Part shown: positions 44,601 to 54,600 of the stretch, one piece after another
How positions within the stretch are numbered: the first letter of the stretch is position 1
Layout of the letters: each line of letters begins with the position of its first letter
DNA from: Zantedeschia hybrid cultivar
Taxonomy: Eukaryota; Streptophyta; Magnoliopsida; Alismatales; Araceae
Length of the DNA: 64,000 bases
NCBI GenBank assembly: GCA_030544215.1
Contig: JARZZO010000002.1
Coordinates: 26,163,395 to 26,227,394 of the forward strand
Direction: 5' to 3'
Notes under the pieces: generated by a model
The model's input: only the letters and a program-made list of their open reading frames with translations
Told to the model about the DNA's origin: nothing
Databases searched by the model: none
Made by a program: the position numbers and the translations under genes

Positions 44601-46233
44601 GCGGCTGTTGCTGTAACTGGTTCTGATTCGGCTGCTGGGGCCGCTGGTACTGCTGTTGGTAATGAGGGTTTTGCTGTTGCCTGTACCCCTGTTGACTCGG
44701 CTGTGGTGGCCTCTGGTACTGCTGATTCCTCACAAATTGGGGCGAATTATTGTTCATGGTACTGACCTGCTCGTGAGAGAGCGTGCCCTCAGTAGTTGGA
44801 CCTGAGCTAGGAGAATTTGGCACTGCAGGCTTCCGAGGTGGAGGCCTGTTGGGTCTGTGAGGATCAAAGACGCTAGAGAACGTAGCGTCCTTGAAAGCAT
44901 TCTGGCAGTACCGTGCCCTTTCATAGAGCTCTGCCATGTTCGTCAAGTTGTTCAAGGAGAGGACTAGCTTGAACTGGGGAGTGGCGTTAGAAATCAACAT
45001 TTTCACTTGTTCGGATTCGGACAAGTGATCTTTCACTTTTTCAGCCAGGCCCCGCCACCTGTCAGCAAAACTGACAAACTCCTCGTCCGGTTTCATCTTT
45101 TCTGCAATAAGATCCGTGATAGACAAGGAGGGTGCAACTCTGTCTTGGTATCGTTGGATAAATTTTCGTGAAACGATACCATAATCCTCTACTTCTGAGG
45201 GTTCCAGAGAAAAGAACCACTCGAGGGCTGGTCCCTCTAGGGATCTCCTGAACAAGAAAGCTAATGACCTCTTATCATTCTGCCAGAAAGAGGATTCGTA
45301 CATGAACTCCTTCAGGTGCGTGAAGGGGTTACCAGTACCGTTATACTTTCGATACACTGGCATTTCAGAGGGTGGCAGATAAAACACTGGCAGGCTCTGT
45401 AAATTAATTTCTGGCACAGCTTTAACCCCCATCATCTTCTGGAGATTGTTGAACTGTTCATCCATGCGCTCCATCTTGGCCAGCAATGTCTGCGTGGTCA
45501 GATCTGCCTGGGGAGGAGGAGGAGGAGGAAGTACTTGATAGGCCTGCTGCCTAGAGTACGTTGGACAAGGAGGATAATAAGGATGAGGTCCGGCAGAGCT
45601 TCCGCCATGCCCGAGGGCATTTTGGTAAATGGGCGTCTGCGGTCTAGCCGGTTGCCTGGATGAAGAAAGTTGTGGCCCAGTTGGCCGAGAAGTAAGATGA
45701 AGGCCTTCCATGGCCTGTTGGATATAAGGAGGAGGAGGAGGTTGTTGAGGGACAACGGGGGGAGCCACATGATTCGGCTCGGCAGGCTGCATGGGTGCCT
45801 TCCCCTTCAAGATGGACTGGATCGCCTCGAACTGCTGAGGGTCCAGTTGGGAGGCAAGAACTCCCAGAGCATTGACAAGATCCGTAGGATCGGAGGATGA
45901 AGGATCATGCTGATTCATGTCCCCCTCAAAGTCAGGATTGGGAATCGCATATTCATGCGGAGGAAGATCATGATATTGATCGTGCGGATTAAAAAGAGGA
46001 GTTCGGACATTCCCGTCATGCCGAACTGGAATGGGGACAGAATTACGAGAGGCATCAGCATCTCTCCCGTTCTCGTAGTTGAAATCAGAATTGCGAGGGG
46101 CATTAGCATCTCCCTCGTAGTTGATAATGGCGTCTTGGGCCATACTCAAATCTCTGCCTGATCGCAGCAACATTATATTAGATTCTCTTTTCAAAAAAAA
46201 ATTAATCAAACAAGTTGTGCAGAGATTAATCAA
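41563..46233 (-). CDS. gag-protease-G-patch polyprotein of the first copy
   Basis: 1556 codons; the natural start is probably the second Met at 46173 (MLLRSGRDLSMAQDA). The gag core (YRKYNGTGNPFTHLKEFMYE... EGPALEWFFSL... FIQRYQDRVAPSL) is followed by Gln/Pro-rich tracts, a knuckle-like CYFHRQPGHTIDTC, long proline-rich linkers, a protease with VDTGASINVLPP, and a G-patch region (GWRIMMKNGYKPGKGLG). The last about 30 codons are out of frame relative to the second copy because the A-run is nine instead of ten bases, so the frame ends at 41563 rather than entering pol. Confidence 0.88.
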   Translation of the reverse strand: MINLCTTCLINFFLKRESNIMLLRSGRDLSMAQDAIINYEGDANAPRNSDFNYENGRDADASRNSVPIPVRHDGNVRTPLFNPHDQYHDLPPHEYAIPNPDFEGDMNQHDPSSSDPTDLVNALGVLASQLDPQQFEAIQSILKGKAPMQPAEPNHVAPPVVPQQPPPPPYIQQAMEGLHLTSRPTGPQLSSSRQPARPQTPIYQNALGHGGSSAGPHPYYPPCPTYSRQQAYQVLPPPPPPQADLTTQTLLAKMERMDEQFNNLQKMMGVKAVPEINLQSLPVFYLPPSEMPVYRKYNGTGNPFTHLKEFMYESSFWQNDKRSLAFLFRRSLEGPALEWFFSLEPSEVEDYGIVSRKFIQRYQDRVAPSLSITDLIAEKMKPDEEFVSFADRWRGLAEKVKDHLSESEQVKMLISNATPQFKLVLSLNNLTNMAELYERARYCQNAFKDATFSSVFDPHRPNRPPPRKPAVPNSPSSGPTTEGTLSHEQVSTMNNNSPQFVRNQQYQRPPQPSQQGYRQQQNPHYQQQYQRPQQPNQNQLQQQPQRQQQYQQPHQQQQPQYQPRAPPVYHNVPPPGDYNQQRRPPGPKRAEYPALPESLADIFSTLMAANALVLPREKAVWPQNADTSRYCYFHRQPGHTIDTCFQFRDYIHDLNEQGGIDWEEMKKYITALKARRPQQQQQQARPPAQAVAPPNMGIVQNPLPEHQNQNQVAPILTNSQSEAGRGQQWRVEDSSSLCSTGHVQSTAERPPRRTIHIPRPQPVTITPIPTPTYHSPTPNNPLPLPAFLRPITPRTTTPPSYNPPQTNNAPLLPSRPLLRVPFPTSPATTTAYPDMPLPSRPLLRVPFPTSPTTYPSTIQPSRPLIRTAPSPPSPTPSPTPPPTYQPSTPSAPSNPAVLKVSPGSSTVEEHALRSGRIFNKVFPQSTVRDGPSQPTEEAHNEESAPGTQYDLLKHLDRTPARITILELIKRSKSHQEALMEYLQKVMVNEDVPVEKIAALLVPQGDQPSITFHTSELAPPAARSMALSIKVNICKKAVDACLVDTGASINVLPPKTLELCGVPKEKWLPSPISVTAYDNSTRSPLGMVYLKVELGPVSHAEVEFHILEIDPSINAILGRPYIKTLEAIPSTNHQCLKFPYKGRIIKVTSMPILAAAHSLNIKSAVLPGRQPFLSVLQVYRPVADPLKAATISPYPLDAIKRGKCMSTPGWRIMMKNGYKPGKGLGTQLQGRTTPVRNHRAAPGSGLGYRPIKLKQDLVQKTEIEQGPKIWQAMSTPPKEGRDPLTWTLCTHFVKGPILSYDNTVVITSCFDFHDIYGRDLARHCSELLTYQSLEALRPMKRRKFYDPECEWYRWFDLRDLYIALNRLFLDPAEPKWPPQIDELIESPGAIFDKRILLSDKTDEGEPDDPYEAGYTTDLLWRGTYPSHVFMLHTLFRTLLLTPTWSRVIIEDIPRAPPVMITLSPRDIIPQPPLDLERLYDLIWDILLYDPPNPLALVSLPPSDSPPICIHSCFMFNSFIFQKKTPIWQQILHRSSSRKHLTCPIASRRAGPSVKILS

Positions 46234-47288
46234 ACAAGTGGATGCTTAGCGTGATTTCAGGATTCCTTGTTGAGTTATTTGAATTGGATTAAACCACAAT
46301 TTCGCTCAGGGAAGGATCCTAGTTTCAGTTTGATTTCCACCGTTATTCTCTAAGGTTTTTCTCTCACAACGCTTTCAGAATCTAGCCGGGACTTCAATTG
46401 GTACAACCAGCCCGATGATCAAGGAGGAATACCTTGATTTTGGGGACTTATGGAGGTCTCAACGTCAACTTCTCTAGTCTGATCAAGGGACCAACCCAAT
46501 CAGAGAGAGTTGCTAATGTCGAGTAATGTGTTCCTAAGAAAAGGAGGGTTTTAGCCTCAATGCATATGCCCTGCGACCTGGATGGCCTCTAATGCTTAAT
46601 AGAGTAATGTGTAGCTAGCACTCAACATAGAAATCTGGAAACTGAAAAATAATTAAGAAACTGTCTGAATAGCGTCGATGATAGTCGACGCTATTCAAAA
46701 CAGAACTTAATTCTTTCGCAGAGAACAGATGCAAACAGCAGAGAAAACCTGGAAAATAACTAAAAACTGCCTGAATCGCGTCGATTATGGTCGACGCTAT
46801 TCAACACAGAAGTTAATTATTTCACAGAAACAGATGTAAACGACAGAGAGACTCTGGAAGCTAAAATGCGTCTAGGAGAACTGACGCGGTTTTGAAACGC
46901 GTCGTTGTTACTGGACGCTTTTTAGTTCGTAGAAACAGATTTCCAGAAGGATTTTCTGGGTCGAATCCTCCTTAAACAGGGAAAAATACAATAAATAATC
47001 GACTCATGCAAAGATTTTTAGTTTCAGATTTTAAACATGATGGTTTACTATCTAAACAACTAAGAAATCACACAATCACACAGCATTTTATCACCAAAAA
47101 TAGCTTTTTAACTAATCAAGGGGAGGCAAGATCTTGCCACTGGGGTGTGCACGTGGTGCACGAGGGAAATTAAACAAACTAAACACTCACCAATCGGTGA
47201 GGACGTGTCGAAAGACACAAGTGGTGCACCGTGGGTGCCCGGTATGATAATAGCAAGAACAAAAGAAATTAAAAGACGGCGAGACCAA
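46234..47288 (-). other. 5' leader of the first copy
   Basis: About 1 kb of non-coding leader between primer site and gag. It carries four 34-nt units and a block of normal-complexity sequence shared with 48.2-48.64 kb. No upstream gene is seen. Confidence 0.75.
46665..46925. repeat. Four 34-nt palindromic units in the leader
   Basis: Units 46665-46698 (spacer gatgatagtc), 46771-46804 (gattatggtc), 46861-46894 (taggagaact), 46892-46925 (gttgttactg). In the first two the spacer ends (GA...TC) extend the palindrome, giving a near-perfect hairpin. Confidence 0.92.
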
Positions 47289-47306
47289 GTCCCACCGTGA
47301 TCGCCA
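47289..47306 (-). promoter_or_regulatory. Primer-binding site of the first copy
   Basis: Sense strand TGGCGATCACGGTGGGAC, seven bases after the 5' LTR end at 47314. TGG pairs with a tRNA CCA end. The inverted copy has no equivalent because its 5' LTR and primer site are missing. Confidence 0.6.
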
Positions 47307-47313
47307 AAAGAGC

Positions 47314-47989
47314 TGTAGGTGCTGAAAATTTGCTCATGTGATTTATGTGATAAACTATGTTGTTTAGGTTAAATTAACCTATTAAAAAAATGCAACTAAG
47401 GTGCTGTGATCGCCAGAAACTTTTAACTAAAAAGCTTCAAAAGAAGTTTGATCGCTTACCTGTTCAAACGCGGAAGAATGAATCCTTGGTTCCCCTCCTT
47501 CAGCCGGCTGAAGAAAGAGAGCCTCTTCTTATTCTTTTGTTCTTGCTGTTGAATGTTGAGGATCGTCCAGAAGTTCTCCTGGCGTTTGCTTGATTTCCCT
47601 CTTTTTGATTTCTTGTTGTTCAGTTGTTGAATGCAGCAGGCAGAGAGACAGAAACAATAAAGAGGAAATAGTGATGAGAATCTAAATGGAAATAATATCA
47701 AAGCTAACTATGATTAGAAACATGTATAAACAGCAACTCACTTGTTTTAAATGACTTTGAAACCCCTTTAGAACAGATGGGTTTTGGAAAGTTAATGATG
47801 TGGTGTGTGTTGCATGCAGTGAATATGAGAGAATGAAACTAAAGAATGTAAATGAAATTCTAATATGAAAAACTTATGCCCAGTTCAGTTGGAGAAGCCT
47901 TGAAGGATGAAGATCTTGAAGAAGGATGCCGTCTTCTGGTGGTGGCAGCGCTCCGGCGTGGTTGCTTTGATCTCCAAATTGCTATAACG
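47314..47989 (-). repeat. Part of the first copy's 5' LTR, cut at the inverted insertion
   Basis: 676 bp from the TGTAGGTG end to CTATAACG. The continuation (CTGAGGCTC...) is found at 60488, after the inverted copy. Bases 47417-47989 are repeated at 59915-60487, both 573 bp, with only a few differences. Confidence 0.9.
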
Positions 47990-47990
47990 T

Positions 47991-48211
47991 GTCAGTTCTC
48001 CTAGACGCATTTTAGCTTCCAGAGTCTCTCTGTCGTTTACATCTGTTTCTGTGAAATAATTAACTTCTGTGTTGAATAGCGTCGACCATAATCGACGCGA
48101 TTCAGGCAGTTTTTAGTTATTTTCCAGGTTTTCTCTGCTGTTTGCATCTGTTCTCTGCGAAAGAATTAAGTTCTGTTTTGAATAGCGTCGACTATCATCG
48201 ACGCTATTCAG
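47991..48211. repeat. One truncated and two complete 34-nt units
   Basis: Truncated unit: GTC, spacer agttctccta, arm to 48015; its outer nine arm bases are replaced by LTR sequence. Complete units: 48072-48105 (gaccataatc) and 48178-48211 (gactatcatc). They are the inverted partners of 46861, 46771 and 46665; the partner of 46892 is missing. Confidence 0.9.
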
Positions 48212-48642
48212 ACAGTTTCTTAATTATTTTTCAGTTTCCAGATTTCTATGTTGAGTGCTAGCTACACATTACTCTATTAAGCATTAGAGGCCATCCAGGT
48301 CGCAGGGCATATGCATTGAGGCTAAAACCCTCCTTTTCTTAGGAACACATTACTCGACGTTAGCAACTCTCTCTGATTGGGTTGGTCCCTTGATCAGACT
48401 AGAGAAGTTGACGTTGAGACCTCCATAAGTCCCCAAAATCAAGGTATTCCTCCTTGATCATCGGGCTGGTTGTACCAATTGAAGTCCCGGCAAGATTCTG
48501 AAAGCGTTGTGAGAGAAAAACCTTAGAGAATAACGGTGGAAATCAAACTGAAACTAGGATCCTTCCCTGAGCGAAATTGTGGTTTAATCCAATTCAAATA
48601 ACTCAACAAGGAATCCTGAAATCACGCTAAGCATCCACTTGT
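48212..48642 (+). other. Leader of the second copy
   Basis: Non-coding leader, counterpart of 46.25-46.66 kb; nearly identical apart from single-base changes. Confidence 0.75.
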
Positions 48643-51600
48643 TTGATTAATCTCTGCACAACTTGTTTGATTAATTTTTTTTTGAAAAGAGAATCTAATA
48701 TAATGTTGCTGCGATCAGGCAGAGATTTGAGTATGGCCCAAGACGCCATTATCAACTACGAGGGAGATGCTAATGCCCCTCGCAATTCTGATTTCAACTA
48801 CGAGAACGGGAGAGATGCTGATGCCTCTCGTAATTCTGTCCCCATTCCAGTTCGGCATGACGGGAATGTCCGAACTCCTCTTTTTAATCCGCACGATCAA
48901 TATCATGATCTTCCTCCGCATGAATATGCGATTCCCAATCCTGACTTTGAGGGGGACATGAATCAGCATGATCCTTCATCCTCCGATCCTACGGATCTTG
49001 TCAATGCTCTGGGAGTTCTTGCCTCCCAACTGGACCCTCAGCAGTTCGAGGCGATCCAGTCCATCTTGAAGGGGAAGGCACCCATGCAGCCTGCCGAGCC
49101 GAATCATGTGGCTCCCCCCGTTGTCCCTCAACAACCTCCTCCTCCTCCTTATATCCAACAGGCCATGGAAGGCCTTCATCTTACTTCTCGGCCAACTGGG
49201 CCACAACTTTCTTCATCCAGGCAACCGGCTAGACCGCAGACGCCCATTTACCAAAATGCCCTCGGGCATGGCGGAAGCTCTGCCGGACCTCATCCTTATT
49301 ATCCTCCTTGTCCAACGTACTATAGGCAGCAGGCCTATCAAGTACTTCCTCCTCCTCCTCCTCCCCAGGCAGATCTGACCACGCAGACATTGCTGGCCAA
49401 GATGGAGCGCATGGATGAACAGTTCAACAATCTCCAGAAGATGATGGGGGTTAAAGCTGTGCCAGAAATTAATTTACCGAGCCTGCCAGTGTTTCATCTG
49501 CCACCCTCTGAAATGCCAGTGTATCGAAAGTATAACGGTACTGGTAACCCCTTCACGCACCTCAAGGAGTTCATGTACGAATCCTCTTTCTGGCAGAATG
49601 ATAAGAGGTCATTAGCTTTCTTGTTCAGGAGATCCCTAGAGGGACCAGCCCTCGAGTGGTTCTTTTCTCTGGAACCCTCAGAAGTAGAGGATTATGGTAT
49701 CGTTTCACGAAAATTTATCCAACGATACCAAGACAGAGTTGCACCCTCCTTGTCTATCATGGATCTTATTGCAGAAAAGATGAAACCGGACGAGGAGTTT
49801 GTCAGTTTTGCTGACAGGTGGCGGGGCCTGGCTGAAAAAGTGAAAGATCACTTGTCCGAATCCGAACAAGTGAAAATGTTGATTTCTAACGCCACTCCCC
49901 AGTTCAAGCTAGTCCTCTCCTTGAACAACTTGACGAACATGGCAGAGCTCTATGAAAGGGCACGGTACTGCCAGAATGCTTTCAAGGACGCTACGTTCTC
50001 TAGCGTCTTTGATCCTCACAGACCCAACAGGCCTCCACCTCGGAAGCCTGCAGTGCCAAATTCTCCTAGCTCAGGTCCAACTACTGAGGGCACGCTCTCT
50101 CACGAGCAGGTCAGTACCATGAACAATAATTCGCCCCAATTTGTGAGGAATCAGCAGTACCAGAGGCCACCACAGCCGAGTCAACAGGGGTACAGGCAAC
50201 AGCAAAACCCTCATTACCAACAGCAGTACCAGCGGCCCCAGCAGCCGAATCAGAACCAGTTACAGCAACAGCCGCAACGGCAACAGCAGTATCAGCAGCC
50301 ACATCAGCAGCAACAGCCACAGTACCAGCCGCGTGCACCGCCGGTGTACCACAATGTCCCTCCTCCTGGTGACTACAACCAACAAAGGAGACCTCCAGGC
50401 CCGAAAAGGGCAGAGTACCCGGCCCTCCCAGAATCCTTGGCGGATATCTTCAGCGCTTTAATGGCAGCCAATGCCTTAGTTTTGCCAAGGGAGAAGGCCG
50501 TTTGGCCTCAAAATGCCGATACGTCTAGGTATTGCTACTTCCACAGACAACCTGGGCATACCATCGACACCTGCTTCCAATTCAGAGATTATATCCATGA
50601 TCTCAACGAGCAGGGCGGCATTGACTGGGAGGAAATGAAGAAGTACATAACAGCCCTGAAGGCGAGGAGACCGCAGCAGCAGCAGCAGCACGCAAGACCA
50701 CCGGCACAGGCAGTAGCACCACCCAACATGGGAATAGTGCAGAATCCACTCCCGGAGCATCAGAACCAAAACCAGGTTGCTCCCATCTTGACGAACAGCC
50801 AGTCTGAGGCTGGTCGTGGGCAGCAGTGGAGAGTAGAGGACTCTTCCTCTCTTTGTTCAACGGGTCACGTTCAAAGTACCGCAGAGCGACCACCACGCCG
50901 CACCATCCACATACCAAGGCCACAACCCGTTACCATTACCCCCATACCTACACCCACATATCACTCGCCCACACCCAATAACCCATTACCACTACCCGCC
51001 TTCCTTAGACCCATTACGCCCCGCACCACTACGCCTCCATCATATAACCCCCCGCAAACCAATAACGCGCCCCTCCTACCATCTAGGCCACTACTACGCA
51101 TACCATTTCCTACTTCACCCGCTACCACTACCGCCTATCCAGATATGCCTTTACCATCTAGACCGCTATTACGCGTACCATTCCCCACTTCACCAACCAC
51201 TTACCCATCCACCATCCAACCCTCTAGGCCTTTAATCCGCACCGCGCCATCACCACCTAGCCCTACGCCTAGCCCTACGCCACCACCTACCTACCAACCT
51301 TCTACGCCATCCGCACCGTCCAACTCTGCGGTACTTAAGGTGTCACCCGGATCCTCCACGGTTGAGGAACACGCGCTCCGGAGTGGAAGGATTTTCAACA
51401 AGGTCTTTCCTCAGTCCACAGTCAGAGACGGCCCATCACAGCCGACTGAGGAAGCCCATAATGAAGAGAGTGCACCAGGCACTCAATATGACCTGTTGAA
51501 ACACCTGGATCGGACACCGGCACGGATCACTATACTCGAACTGATCAAAAGATCCAAAAGTCACCAAGAAGCTTTGATGGAATATCTGCAGAAGGTGATG

Positions 51601-54600
51601 GTCAATGAAGACGTGCCGGTAGAGAAGATTGCAGCACTACTAGTTCCTCAGGGGGATCAACCCTCTATAACATTCCATACATCGGAACTAGCACCGCCAG
51701 CAGCCAGAAGCATGGCTCTGAGTATCACGGTTAACATCTGTAAGAAGGCCGTGGATGCATGTCTGGTCGACACAGGAGCTTCGATTAATGTTCTACCTCC
51801 GAAGACCCTGGAGTTATGCGGTGTGCCCAAAGAAAAATGGCTGCCCAGCCCCATATCAGTAACAGCATATGACAATTCTACCCGTTCCCCTCTGGGAATG
51901 GTTTATTTAAAGGTGGAGCTGGGCCCTGTAAGTCACGCAGAGGTTGAATTTCACATCTTGGAAATCGACCCTTCCATAAATGCCATTTTAGGTCGTCCTT
52001 ATATTAAAACTCTCGAGGCGATTCCTTCTACGAATCATCAATGCCTCAAATTTCCTTACAAAGGACGAATAATTAAAGTAACGAGCATGCCGATCCTTGC
52101 TGCTGCTCATTCCTTGAACATCAAATCTGCTGTCTTACCTGGCCGACAACCTTTTCTGTCGGTATTACAGGTCTACCGTCCAGTGGCTGATCCTCTGAAA
52201 GCCGCTACTATTTCTCCATATCCGTTAGATGCTATCAAAAGGGGGAAGTGCATGAGTACCCCAGGATGGAGGATCATGATGAAGAACGGCTACGAGCCTG
52301 GGAAAGGTCTGGGCACACAATTGCAAGGCAGGACCACTCCTATCAGAAATCATCGAGCAGCACCTGGAAGTGGTATGGGCTATAGGCCAATAAAACTGAA
52401 GCAAGATCTGGTTCAGAAAACAGAGATCGAACAAGGCCCGAAGATCTGGCAGGCAATGTCTACACCACCTAAAGAAGGCCGAGATCCCTTAACATGGACC
52501 CTGTGTACGCATTTTGTGAAAGGGCCCATACTTAGCTATGACAATACGGTAGTCATTACTTCCTGTTTTGACTTCCATGATATATATGGGAGGGACTTGG
52601 CCAGACATTGCTCTGAACTACTTATGTACCAATCCTTGGAGGCTCTGCGGCCTATGAAAAGGAGGAAATTTTATGATCATGAATGTGAATGGTACAGATG
52701 GTTCGATCTGAGGGACCTGTATATTGCACTGAACAGACTATTTCTGGATCCTGCAGAACCTAAGTGGCCGCCGCAAATTGATGAATTGATTGAAAGCCCT
52801 GGTGCTATATTTGACAAGCGGATACTGCTGTCCGATGAGACTGATGAAGGGGAACCAGATGACCCCTATGAAGCTGGTTATACAACAGATCTGCTCTGGA
52901 GAGGGACATATCCTTCACATGTCTTCATGCTCCATACCTTATTTCGTACACTACTCTTGACCCCGACTTGGTCGCGGGTCATAATTGAAGATATTCCACG
53001 GGCTCCGCCCGTCATGATTACTCTGTCCCCTCGGGACATTATACCACAACCTCCTCTCGATCTAGAGAGGTTGTATGATCTGATTTGGGACATATTACTA
53101 TATGATCCCCCTAATCCTTTGGCCTTGGTGCCACTTCCTCCGTCTGATTCTCCTCCCATTTGTATTCATTCCTGCTTTATGTTTAATTCTTTCATTTTCC
53201 AAAAAAAAAACGCCAATTTGGCAACAAATTCTTCACAGATCCTCATCGAGGAAACATCTTACTTGTCCGATTGCATCCCGCCGCGCGGGTCCTTCGGTCA
53301 AGATTCTCTCTTAGATTTACTCTGTCCCTCTCCTCGGGAGGATTCTCTTGTATTTCCACTTGTACCTCAGGATTTTCATCCTGCTTCGTCTTCCCTAGGT
53401 TATGATAGTGAGTTTAGTGAAGCTAGGCAGTCTAGTCAAGTTAGTCAGGTTAGGAAATCTAGGAAGCCTAAGGGTAGGCAAATTCCAGATAGATACCTCC
53501 AGGATTTAGCTGATAAGTGCTCTTCTTGCTCTTTGATCCCTCAGCTTTTAGAAAATCCAATTCAGATGCCAGAAGATTGCATGGACGATGAGTCAGTCAA
53601 TGATGGGTACGGGGTATATGAATTAGTACATGAAAAGGATCCCATTGAGGAAGATGACGAGGACGCGGCTGAGGCATATGCCAGTGGAGTGAAGAGATTT
53701 GATGAACCCTCAGCTGCCGTAGAAGAGCCCACCAAAGAAATTAATTTAGGGACTGAAGACGAACCTAAGGTTGTCCTCGTCAGTAAAAATCTTTCTACAG
53801 AGGATGAGAAAGCAATGGTACAAGTACTCAAGGACTATAAGGACACTTTCGCCTGGAGTTATGAAGATATGCCGGGATTAGACTCGTCTTTAGTTGAACA
53901 CAGATTAACATTAAAGGAAGGAGTTAGCCCGGTCAAACAGAAATTAAGGCGATTTCATCCACAAATGGCTTTAAAGATGAAGGAAGAGATCGATAAATTG
54001 CACAAAGCCAAATTTATTAGAGTTGTCCTTTATCCACAATGGGTGGCTAACATAGTCCCGGTTATGAAGAAGGACGGGAAGGTCAGAATTTGCATCGACT
54101 TCCGCGATTTGAACCGGGCGTGTCCTAAAGACGATTTTCCATTGCCTCATATTGATGTACTCATCGATAACACTGCTGGCTATGAGACGTTATCATTTAT
54201 GGATGGATTTTCAGGATATAATCAGATTAAGTTGGCAGAAGAGGATCAAGAGAAAACGTCATTCACTACACCCTGGGGAACATACTGTTATGTTGTCATG
54301 CCATTTGGGTTAAAGAATGCTGGAGCCACGTATCAGAGGGCCATGATGGCAATATTCCATGACATGATGCATATAGATCTGGAAGTGTATGTGGATGACT
54401 TATTAGTTAAATCGAAAACAAAGGCTGAGTATGCTAAAGTTTTGGCAAGGGTGTTAGAAAGATCGAGAGAATATCAGTTAAAGATGAACCCCAAGAAATG
54501 TGTATTCGGGGTATCTTCAGGAAAGTTGCTTGGATTTATCGTCAGTAAACGGGGAATTGAGATCGATCCTAATAAGGCGAAGGCTATTAGAGAAATGCCA

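Noticed and set aside
43953..44765. Plus-strand frames opposite gag (and their mirror at 50111-50923)
   Set aside because: Shadows of the Gln/Pro-rich gag linker; Ala/Val-rich products without motifs.
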